A DNA stretch of 64,000 nt from Taudactylus pleione (Eukaryota; Chordata; Amphibia; Anura; Myobatrachidae): contig JAUIMM010000636.1 in NCBI GenBank assembly GCA_031769625.1, positions 2,321,501 through 2,385,500 on the forward strand, read 5' to 3'. Shown here piece after piece: positions 48,801 through 61,330 of the stretch (its first letter is position 1; every line of letters begins with the position of its first letter). Under the pieces are notes generated by a model. That model was not told where the DNA came from. It worked only from the letters and a program-made list of their open reading frames with translations, and searched no databases. The translations under genes were made by a program, and so were the position numbers.

Positions 48801-51800
48801 ACTACCTGAACACACAACACAGTGCCTCACTGCAGTCCTGGTAATGGCACCCTAATGACGTTATTCAGTGCCTGAACACACTACACAGTGCCTCACAGCA
48901 CTTCTAGTAATGGCACCCTAATGACGTTATTCAGTGCCTGAACACACAACACAATGCTTCACAGCACTCCTAGTAATGGCACCCTAATGACGTTATTCAC
49001 TGCCTGAACACACAACACAGTGCCTCACAGCACTCCTAGTAATGGCACCCTAATGACGTTATTCAGTGCCTGAACACACAACACAGTGCCTCACAGCACT
49101 CCTAGTAATGGCACCCTAATGTCATTATTCACTGCCTGAACACAAAACACAGTGCCTCACAGCACTCCTAGTAATGGCACGCTAATGACGTTATTCAGTG
49201 CCTGAACATACAACACAGTGCTTCACAGCACTCCTAGTAATGGCACCCTAATGACATTATTCACTGCCTGAACACACAACACAGTGCCTCACTGCACTGC
49301 TAGTAATGGTACCCTAATGTCATTATTCGCTACCTGAACACACAACACAGTGACTCACAGCACTCCTAGTAATGGCACACTAATGACGTTATTCAGTGCC
49401 TGAACACACAACACAGTGCATCACAGCACTGCTAGTAAAGGCACCCTAATGACGTTATTCACTGCCTGAACACACAACACAGTGCCTCACTGCACTCGTA
49501 GTAATGGCATCCTAATGACGTTATTCAGTGCCTGAACACACAACACAGTGCCTCACAGCACTCCTAGTAATGGCACCCTAATGACGTTATTCACTACCTG
49601 AACACACAACACAGTGTCTCACTGCAGTCTTGGTAATGGCACCCTAATGACGTTATTCAGTGCCTGAACACACTACACAGAGCCTCACAGAACTCCGTTT
49701 ATTGTCACCCTAATGACGTTATTCACTGCCTGAACACACAACCCAGTGCCTTACTACAGTCCTAGTAATGGCACCCTAATGACGTTATTCAGTGCCTGAA
49801 CACACAACACAATGCTTCACAGCACTCCTAGTAATGGCAACCTAATGACGTTATTCACTGCCTGAACACACAACACAGTGCCTCACAGCACTCCTAGTAA
49901 TGGTACCCTAATGACATTATTCACTGCCTGAAACACAACACTGTGCCTCACAGCACTCCTAGTAATGGCACCCTAATGACGTTATTCTGTGCCTGAACAC
50001 ACAACACAGTGCCTCACTGCAATCCTGGTAATTGCACGCTAATGACGTTATTCAGTGCCTGAACACACAACACAGTGCCTCACAGCACTCCTAGTAATGG
50101 CACCCTAATGACGTTATTCACTGCCTGAACACACAACACAGTGCCTCACTGCAATCCTAGTAATGGCACCCTAATGACGTTATTCAGTGTCTGAACACAC
50201 AACACAGTGCCTTACAGCATTCCTAGTAATGGCACCCTAATGATGTTATTCAGTGCCTGAACAAAAAACACAGTGATTCACAGCACTCCTAGTAATGGCA
50301 CCCTCATGACGTTATTCAGTGCCTGAACACACAACACAGTGCCTCACAGCACTCCTAGTAATGGCACCCTAATGACATTATTCACTGCCTGAACACACAA
50401 CACAGTGCCTCACAGCACTCCTAGTAATGGCACCCTAATGACGTTATTCACTGCCTGAACACACAACACAGTGCCTCACAGCACTCCTAGTAATGGCACC
50501 CTAATGTCATTATTCACTGCCTGAACACACAACACAGTGCCTCACAGCACTCCTAGTAATGGCACACTAATGACGTTATTCAGTGCCTGAACACACAACA
50601 CAGTGCTTCACAGCACTCCTAGTAATGGCACCCTAATGACGTTATTCACTGCCTGAACACACAACACAGTGCCTCACTGCACTGCTAGTAATGGCAACCT
50701 AATGTCATTATTCACTGCCTGAACACACAACACAGTGCCTCACAGCACTCCTAGTAATGGCACACTAATGACGTTATTCAGTGCCTGAACACACAACACA
50801 GTGCTTCACAGCACTCCTAGTAATGGCACCCTAATGACATTATTCACTGCCTGAACACACAACACAGTGCCTCACTGCACTCCTAGTAATGGCATCCTAA
50901 TGACGACATTCAGTGCCTGAACACACAACACAGTGCCTCACAGCACTCCTAGTAATGGCACCCTAATGACGTTATTCACTACCTGAACACACAACACAGT
51001 GCCTCACTGCAGTCCTGGTAATGGCACCCTAATGACGTTATTCAGTGCCTGAACACACTACACAGTGCCTCACAGCACTCCTAGTAATGGCACCCTAATG
51101 ATGTTATTCAGTGCCTGAACACACAACACAGTGCTACACAGCATTCCTAGTAATGGCACCCTAATGACGTTATTCACTGCCTGAACACAGTGCCTCATAG
51201 CACTCCTAGTAAAGGCACCCTAATGACGTTATTTAGTGCCTGAATACAGAACACATTGATTCACAGCACTCCTAGTAATGGCACCCTAATGACGTTATTC
51301 AGTGCCTGAACACACAACACAGTGCCTCACTGCACTGCTAGTAATGGCACCTTAATGTCATTATTAACTGCCTGAACACACAACACAGTGCCTCACAGCA
51401 CTCCTAGTAATGGCACCCTAATGACTTTATTCACTGCCTGAACACACAACACAGTGCCTCACTGCACTCCTAGTAATGGCATCCTAATGACGTTATTCAG
51501 TGCCTGAACACACAACACAGTGCCTCACAGCACTCCTAGTAATGGCACCCTAATGACATTATTCACTACCTGAACACACAACACAGTACCTCACTGCAGT
51601 CCTAGTAATGGCACCCTAATGACGTTATTTAATGCCTGAACACACTACACAGTGCCTCACAGCACTCCTAGTAATGGCACCCTAATGACGTTATTCACTG
51701 CCTGAACACACAACACAGTGCCTCACAGCACTCCTAGTAATGGCACCCTAATGACGTTATTCAGTGCCTGAACACACAACACAGTGCTTCACAGCACTCC

Positions 51801-54800
51801 TAGTAATGGCACCCTAATGACGTTATTCAGTGCCGGAACACACAACACAGTGCCTCACAGCACTCCTAGTAATGGCACCCTGATGACTTATTCACTGCCT
51901 GAACACACAACACAGTGCCTCACTGCGCTCCTAGTACTGGCACCCTAATGACGTTATTCACTGCCTCAACACACAACACAGTGCCTCACTGCAATCCTGG
52001 TAATTGCACGCTAATGACGTTATTCAGTGCCTGAACAAACAACACAGTGCCTCACAGCACTCCTAGTAATCGCACCCTAATGACGTTATTCACTGCCTGA
52101 ACACACAACACAGTGCCTCACTGCAATCCTAGTAATGGCACCCTAATGACGTTATTCAGGGTCTGAACACACAACACAGTGCCTCACAGCACTCCTAGTA
52201 ATGGCACCCTAATGATGTTATTCAGTGCCTGAACAAAAAACACAGTGATTCACAGCACTCCTAGTAATGGCCCCCTAATTACGTTATTCAGTGCCTGAAC
52301 ACACAACACAGTGCCTCACAGCACTCCTAGTAATGGCACCCTAATGACATTATTCACTGCCTGAACACACAACACAGTGCCTCACAGCACTTCTAGTAAT
52401 GGCACCCTAATGACATTATTCAGTGCCTGAACACACAACACAGTGCCTCACTGCACTCCTAGTAATGGCAACCTAATGACGTTATTCAGTGCCTGAACAA
52501 ACACAGTGCTTCACAGCACTCATAGTAATGGCACCCTAATGACGTTATTCAGTGCCTGAACACACAACACAGTGCCTCACAGCACTCCTAGTAATGGCAC
52601 CCTAATGTCATTATTCACTGCCTGAACACACAACACAGTGCCTCACAGCACTCCTAGTAATGGCACGCTAATGACGTTATTCAGTGCCTGAACACACAAC
52701 ACAGTGCTTCACAGCACTCCTAGTAATGGCACCCTAATGACATTATTCACTGCCTGAACACACAACACAGTGCCTCACTGCACTGCTAGTAATGGTACCC
52801 TAATGTCATTATTCACTACCTGAACACACAACACAGTGCCTCACAGCACTCCTAGTAATGGCACACTAATGACGTTATTCAGTGCCTGAACACACAACAC
52901 AGTGCATCACAGCACTCCTAGTAAAGGCACCCTAATGACGTTATTCACTGCCTGAACACACAACACAGTGCCTCACTGCACTCGTAGTAATGGCATCCTA
53001 ATGACGTTATTCAGTGCCTGAACACACAACACAGTGCCTCACAGCACTCCTAGTAATGGCACCCTAATGACGTTATTCACTACCTGAACACACAACACAG
53101 TGTCTCACTGCAGTCCTGGTAATGGCACCCTAATGACGTTATTCAGTGCCTGAACACACTACACAGAGCCTCACAGAACTCCTTGTATTGTCACCCTAAT
53201 GACGTTATTCACTGCCTGAACACACAAACCAGTGCCTTACTGCAGTCCTTTTAATGGCACCCTAATGACGTTATTCACTGCCTGAACACACAACACAGTG
53301 CCTCACAGCACTCCTAGTAATGGTACCCTAATGACATTATTCACTGCCTGAAACACAACACAGTGCCTCACAGCACTCCTAGTAATGGCACCCTAATGAC
53401 GTTATTCTGTGCCTGAACACACAACACAGTGCCTCACTGCAATCCTGGTAATTGCACGCTAATGACGTTATTCAGTGCCTGAACACACAACACAGTGCCT
53501 CACAGCACTCCTAGTAATGGCATCCTAATGACGTTATTCACTGCCTGAACACACAACACAGTGCCTCACTGCAATCCTAGTAATGACACCCTAATGACGT
53601 TATTCAGTGTCTGAACACACAACACAGTGCCTCACAGCATTCCTAGTAATGGCACCCTAATGATGTTATTCAGTGCCTGAACAAAAAACACAGTGATTCA
53701 CAGCACTCCTAGTAATGGCACCCTCATGACGTTATTCAGTGCCTGAACACACAACACAGTGCCTCACAGCACTCCTAGTAATGGCACCCTAATGACATTA
53801 TTCACTGCCTGAACACACAACACAGTGTCTCACAGCACTTCTAGTAATGGCACCCTAATGACGTTATTCAGTGCCTGAACACACAACACAGTGCCTCACT
53901 GCACTACTAGTAATGGCACCCTAATGACGTTATTCAGTGCCTGAACAGACAACACAGTGCCTCACAGCACTCCTAGTAATTGCACCCTAATGACGTTATT
54001 CACTGCCTGAACACAAAACACAGTGCCTCACTGCAGTCCTAGTAATGGCACCCTAATGACGTTATTCAGTGCCTGAACAAACACAGTGCATCACAGCACT
54101 CATAGTAATGGCACCCTAATGACGTTATTCAGTGCCTGAACACACAACACAGTGCCTCACAGCACTCCTAGTAATGGCACCCTAATGTCATTATTCACTG
54201 CCTGAACACACAACACAGTGCCTCACAGCACTCCTAGTTATGGCACACTAATGACGTTATTCAGTGCCTGAGCACACAACACAGTGCTTCACAGCACTCC
54301 TAGTAATGGCACACTAATGACGTTATTCAGTGCCTGAACACACAACACAGTGCTTCACAGCACTCCTAGTAATGGCACCCTAATGACATTATTCACTGCC
54401 TGAACACACAACACAGTGCGTCACTGCACTCCTAGTAATGGCATCCTAATGACGACATTCAGTGCCTGAACACACAACACAGTGCCTCACAGCACTCCTA
54501 GTAATGGCACCCTAATGACGTTATTCACTACCTGAACACACAACACAGTGCCTCACTGCAGTCCTGGTAATGGCACCCTAATGACGTTATTCAGTGCCTG
54601 AACACACTACACAGTGCCTCACAGCACTTCTAGTAATGGCACCCTAATGACGTTATTCAGTGCCTGAACACACAATACAATGCTTCACAGCACTCCTAGT
54701 AATGGCACCCTAATGACGTTATTCACTGCCTGAACACACAACACAGTGCCTCACAGCACTCCTAGTAATGGTACCCTAATGACATTATTCACTGCCTGAA

Positions 54801-54880
54801 CACACAACACAGTGCTTCACAGCACTCCTAGTAATGGCACCCTAATGACATTATTCACTGCCTGAACACACAACACAGTG
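42900..54880. repeat. Higher-order repeat, two copies of about 5.7-6.2 kb
   Basis: Rare markers in 42.9-48.9 kb recur in 49.1-54.8 kb. CTGAACACAAAACAC is at 42951 and 49136, AGAACTCCG at 43511 and 49689 (offset 6178), AATCCTGGTAATTGCACG with CTGAACAAACAACAC at 46201 and 51993 (offset 5792), and TGCGTCACTG at 48691 and 54417 (offset 5726). Offset changes reflect local unit gains and losses, such as a 7-bp AGTAATG duplication near 43054 and a 191-bp duplication near 45.2-45.5 kb in copy 1. Confidence 0.87.
45201..45582. repeat. Local 191-bp tandem duplication of an odd-length unit group
   Basis: AACACAGTGCCTCATAGCAC with GTAAAGGCACC, then GAATACAGAACACATTGATT, begins at 45201 and again at 45392 (offset 191 bp). 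The partner copy of this higher-order block has it only once, at 51184. The period is not a multiple of 66 because the group contains a shortened unit. Confidence 0.8.
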
Positions 54881-57169
54881 CCTCACTGCACTCCTAGTAA
54901 TGGCATCCTAATGACGTTATTCACTGCCTGAACACACAACACAGTGCCTCACTGCACTGCTAGTAATGGCACCCTAATGTCATTATTCACTGCCTGAACA
55001 CACAACACAGTGCCTCACAGCACTCCTAGTAATGGCACACTAATGACGTTATTCAGTGCCTGAACACACAACACAGTGCTTCACAGCACTCCTAGTAATG
55101 GCACCCTAATGACATTATTCACTACCTGAACACACAACACAGTGTCTCACTGCAGTCCTGGTAATGGCACCCTAATGACGTTATTCAGTGCCTGAACACA
55201 CTACACAGAGCCTCACAGAACTCCTTGTATTGTCACCCTAATGACGTTATTCACTGCCTGAACACACAAACCAGTGCCTTACTGCAGTCCTTTTAATGGC
55301 ACCCTAATGACGTTATTCACTGCCTGAACACACAACACAGTGCCTCACAGCACTCCTAGTAATGGTACCCTAATGACATTATTCACTGCCTGAAACACAA
55401 CACAGTGCCTCACAGCACTCCTAGTAATGGCACCCTAATGACGTTATTCTGTGCCTGAACACACAACACAGTGCCTCACTGCAATCCTGGTAATTGCACG
55501 CTAATGACGTTATTCAGTGCCTGAACACACAACACAGTGCCTCACAGCACTCCTAGTAATGGCATCCTAATGACGTTATTCACTGCCTGAACACACAACA
55601 CAGTGCCTCACTGCAATCCTAGTAATGACACCCTAATGACGTTATTCAGTGTCTGAACACACAACACAGTGCCTCACAGCATTCCTAGTAATGGCACCCT
55701 AATGATGTTATTCAGTGCCTGAACAAAAAACACAGTGATTCACAGCACTCCTAGTAATGGCACCCTCATGACGTTATTCAGTGCCTGAACACACAACACA
55801 GTGCCTCACAGCACTCCTAGTAATGGCACCCTAATGACATTATTCACTGCCTGAACACACAACACAGTGTCTCACAGCACTTCTAGTAATGGCACCCTAA
55901 TGACGTTATTCAGTGCCTGAACACACAACACAGTGCCTCACTGCACTACTAGTAATGGCACCCTAATGACGTTATTCAGTGCCTGAACAGACAACACAGT
56001 GCCTCACAGCACTCCTAGTAATTGCACCCTAATGACGTTATTCACTGCCTGAACACAAAACACAGTGCCTCACTGCAGTCCTAGTAATGGCACCCTAATG
56101 ACGTTATTCAGTGCCTGAACAAACACAGTGCATCACAGCACTCATAGTAATGGCACCCTAATGACGTTATTCAGTGCCTGAACACACAACACAGTGCCTC
56201 ACAGCACTCCTAGTAATGGCACCCTAATGTCATTATTCACTGCCTGAACACACAACACAGTGCCTCACAGCACTCCTAGTTATGGCACACTAATGACGTT
56301 ATTCAGTGCCTGAGCACACAACACAGTGCTTCACAGCACTCCTAGTAATGGCACACTAATGACGTTATTCAGTGCCTGAACACACAACACAGTGCTTCAC
56401 AGCACTCCTAGTAATGGCACCCTAATGACATTATTCACTGCCTGAACACACAACACAGTGCGTCACTGCACTCCTAGTAATGGCATCCTAATGACGACAT
56501 TCAGTGCCTGAACACACAACACAGTGCCTCACAGCACTCCTAGTAATGGCACCCTAATGACGTTATTCACTACCTGAACACACAACACAGTGCCTCACTG
56601 CAGTCCTGGTAATGGCACCCTAATGACGTTATTCAGTGCCTGAACACACTACACAGTGCCTCACAGCACTTCTAGTAATGGCACCCTAATGACGTTATTC
56701 AGTGCCTGAACACACAACACAATGCTTCACAGCACTCCTAGTAATGGCACCCTAATGACGTTATTCACTGCCTGAACACACAACACAGTGCCTCACAGCA
56801 CTCCTAGTAATGGTACCCAAATGACATTATTCACTGCCTGAACACACAACACAGTGCTTCACAGCACTCCTAGTAATGGCACCCTAATGACATTATTCAC
56901 TGCCTGAACACACAACACAGTGCCTCACTGCACTCCTAGTAATGGCATCCTAATGACGTTATTCACTGCCTGAACACACAACACAGTGCCTCACTGCACT
57001 GCTAGTAATGGCACCCTAATGTCATTATTCACTGCCTGAACACACAACACAGTGCCTCACAGCACTCCTAGTAATGGCACACTAATGACGTTATTCAGTG
57101 CCTGAACACACAACACAGTGCTTCACAGCACTCCTAGTAATGGCACCCTAATGACATTATTCACTGCCT
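53086..57169. repeat. Tandem duplication of 2042 bp
   Basis: GTCTCACTGCAGTCCTGG near 53101 recurs near 55143, ACAGAACTCC at 53173 and 55215, and TGCGTCACTG at 54417 and 56459, all offset 2042. Similarity breaks down near 55128 and 57170, so the copies abut (53086-55127 and 55128-57169). The few differences visible (for example GGTACCCTAATGAC against GGTACCCAAATGAC) indicate a recent event. Confidence 0.88.
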
Positions 57170-58039
57170 GAACACACAACACAGTGCCTCACTGCACTCC
57201 TAGTAATGGCATCCTAATGAAGACATTCAGTGCCTGAACACACAACACAGTGCCTCACAGCACTCCTAGTAATGGCACCCTAATGACGTTATTCACTACC
57301 TGAACACACAACACAGTGCCTCACTGCAGTCCTGGTAATGGCACCCTAATGACGTTATTCAGTGCCTGAACACACTACACAGTGCCTCACAGCACTCCTT
57401 GTAATGGCACCCTAATGACGTTATTCAGTGCCTGAACACACAACACAGTGCTACACAGCATTCCTAGTAATGGCACCCTAATGACGTTATTCACTGCCTG
57501 AACACACAACGCAGTGCCTCATAGTACTCCTAGTAAAGGCACCCTAATGACGTTATTTAGTGCCTGAATACAGAACACTTTGATTCACAGCACTCCTAGT
57601 AATGGCACCCTAATGACGTTATTCAGTGCCTGAACACACAACACAGTGCCTCACTGCACTGTTAGTAATGGCACCTTAATGTCATTATTAACTGCCTGAA
57701 CACACAACACAGTGCCTCACTGCACTGCTATTAATGGCACCGTAATGTCATTATTCACTGCCTGAACACACAACACAGTGCCTCACAGCACTCCTAGTAA
57801 TGGCACACTAATGACGTTATTCAGTGCCTGAACACACAACACAGTGCTTCACAGCACTCCTAGTAATGGCACCCTAATGACATTATTCACTGCCTGAACA
57901 CAAAACACAGTGCCTCACTGCACTCCTAGTAATGGCATCCTAATGACGACATTCAGTGCCTGAACACACAACACAGTGCCTCACAGCACTCCTAGTAATG
58001 GCACCCTAATGACGTTATTCACTACCTGAACACACAACA

Positions 58040-61000
58040 CAGTGCCTCACTGCAGTCCTAGTAAAGGCACCCTAATGACGTTATTTAGTGCCTGAATACA
58101 GAACACTTTGATACACAGCACTCCTAGTAATGGCACCCTAATGACGTTATTCAGTGCCTGAACACACAACACAGTGCCTCACTGCACTGCTAGTAATGGC
58201 ACTTAATGTCATTATTAACTGCCTGAACACACAACACAGTGCCTCACTGCACTGCTAGTAATGGCACCCTAATGTCATTATTCACTGCCTGAACACACAA
58301 CACAGTGCTTCACAGCACTCCTAGTAATGGCACACTAATGACGTTATTCAGTGCCTGAACACACAACACAGTGCTTCACAGCACTCCTAGTAATGGCACC
58401 CTAATGACATTATTCACTGCCTGAACACACAACACAGTGCCTCACTGCACTCCTAGTAATGGCATCCTAATGACGACATTCAGTGCCTGAACACACAACA
58501 CAGTGCCTCACAGCACTCCTAGTAATGGCACCCTAATGACGTTATTCACTACCTGAACACACAACACAGTGCCTCACTGCAGTCCTGGTAATGGCACCCT
58601 AATGACGTTATTCAGTGCCTGAACACACTACACAGTGCCTCACAGCACTTCTAGTAATGGCACCCTAATGACGTTATTCAGTGCCTGAACACACAACACA
58701 ATCTTCACAGCACTCCTAGTAATGGCACCCTAATGACGTTATTCACTGCCTGAACACACAACACAGTGCCTCACAGCACTCCTAGTAATGGAACCCTAAT
58801 GACATTATTCACTGCCTGAAACACAACACAGTGCCTCACAGCACTCCTAGTAATGGCACCCTAATGACGTTATTCTGTGCCTGAACACACAACACAGTGC
58901 CTCACTGCAATCCTGGTAATTGCACGCTAATGACGTTATTCAGTGCCTGAACACACAACACAGTGCCTCACAGCACTCCTAGTAATGGCACCCTAATGAC
59001 GTTATTCACTGCCTGAACACACAACACAGTGCCTCACTGCAATCCTAGTAATGGCACCCTAATGACGTTATTCAATGTCTGAACACACAACACAGTGCCT
59101 CACAGCATTCCTAGTAATGGCACCCTAATGATGTTATTCAGTGCCTGAACAAAAAACACAGTGATTCACAGCACTCCTAGTAATGGCACCCTCATGACGT
59201 TATTCAGTGCCTGAACACACAACACAGTGCCTCACAGCACTCCTAGTAATGGCACCCTAATGACATTATTCACTGCCTGAACACACAACACAGTGCCTCA
59301 CAGCACTTCTAGTAATGGCACCCTAATGACGTTATTCAGTGCCTGAACACACAACACAGTGCCTCACTGCACTCCTAGTAATGGCACCCTAATGACGTTA
59401 TTCAGTGCCTGAACAGACAACATAGTGCCTCACAGCACTCCTAGTAATTGCACCCTAATGACGTTATTCACTGCCTGAACACAAAACACAGTGCCTCACT
59501 GCAGTCCTAGTAATGGCACCCTAATGACGTTATTCAGTGCCTGAACAAACACAGTGCATCACAGCACTCATAGTAATGGCACCCTAATGACGTTATTCAG
59601 TGCCTGAACACACAACACAGTGCTTCACAGGACTCCTAGTAATGGCACCCTAATGACGTTATTCACTGCCTGAACACACAACACAGTGCCTCACTGCACT
59701 GCTAGTAATGGCACACTAATGACGTTATTCAGTGCCTGAACACACAACACAGTGCCTCACTGCAGTACTAGTAAAGGCACCCTAATGACGTTATTTAGTG
59801 CCTGAATACAGAACACTTTGATTCACAGCACTCCTAGTAATGGCACCCTAATGACGTTATTCAGTGCCTGAACACACAACACAGTGCCTCACTGCACTGC
59901 TAGTAATGGCACCTTAATGTCATTATTAACTGCCTGAACACACAACACAGTGCCTCACTGCACTGCTAGTAATGGCACCCTAATGTCATTATTCACTGCC
60001 TGAACACACAACACAGTGCCTCACAGCACTCCTAGTAATGGCACACTAATGACGTTATTCAGTGCCTGAACACACAACACAGTGCTTCACAGCACTCCTA
60101 GTAATGGCACCCTAATGACATTATTCACTGCCTGAACACACAACACAGTGCCTCACTGCACTCCTAGTAATGGCATCCTAATGATGACATTCAGTGCCTG
60201 AACACACAACACAGTGCCTCACAGCACTCCTAGTAATGGCACCCTAATGACGTTATTCACTACCTGAACACACAACACAGTGCCTCACTGCAGTCCTGGT
60301 AATGGCACGCTAATGACGTTATTCAGTGCCTGAACACACTACACAGTGCCTCACAGCACTTCTAGTAATGGCACCCTAATGACGTTATTCAGTGCCTGAA
60401 CACACAACACAATCTTCACAGCACTCCTAGTAATGGCACCCTAATGACGTTATTCACTGCCTGAACACACAACACAGTGCCTCACAGCACTCCTAGTAAT
60501 GGTACCCTAATGACATTATTCACTGCCTGAAACACAACACAGTGCCTCACAGCACTCCTAGTAATGGCACCCTAATGACGTTATTCTGTACCTGAACACA
60601 CAACACAGTGCCTCACTGCAATCCTGGTAATTGCACGCTAATGACGTTATTCAGTGCCTGAACACACAAAACAGTGCCTCACAGCACTCCTAGTAATGGC
60701 ACCCTAATGACGTTATTCACTGCCTGAACACACAACACAGTGCCTCACTGCAATCCTAGTAATGGCACCCTAATGACGTTATTCAATGTCTGAACACACA
60801 ACACAGTGCCTCACAGCATTCCTAGTAATGGCACCCTAATGATGTTATTCAGTGCCTGAACAAAAAACACAGTGATTCACAGCACTTCTAGTAATGGCAC
60901 CCTCATGACGTTATTCAGTGCCTGAACACACAACACAGTGCCTCACAGCACTCCTAGTAATGGCACCCTAATGACATTATTCACTGCCTGAACACACAAC

Positions 61001-61330
61001 ACAGTGCCTCACAGCACTTCTAGTAATGGCACCCTAATGACGTTATTCAGTGCCTGAACACACAACACAGTGCCTCACTGCACTCCTAGTAATGGCACCC
61101 TAATGACGTTATTCAGTGCCTGAACAGACAACAGTGCCTCACAGCACTCCTAGTAATTGCACCCTAATGACGTTATTCACTGCCTGAACACAAAACACAG
61201 TGCCTCACTGCAGTCCTAGTAATGGCACCCTAATGACGTTATTCAGTGCCTGAACAAACACAGTGCATCACAGCACTCATAGTAATGGCACCCTAATGAC
61301 GTTATTCAGTGCCTGAACACACAACACAGT
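58040..61330. repeat. Higher-order repeat, two copies offset 1711 bp
   Basis: The shortened variant CAATCTTCACAG is at 58701 and 60412, AGTCCTGGT at 58581 and 60292, and TTCAATGTCT at 59071 and 60782, all offset 1711. CCTGAATACA at 58091 and 59801 is offset 1710 because copy 1 lost one base near 58202. The copies span about 58040-59620 and 59750-61330. Confidence 0.85.
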
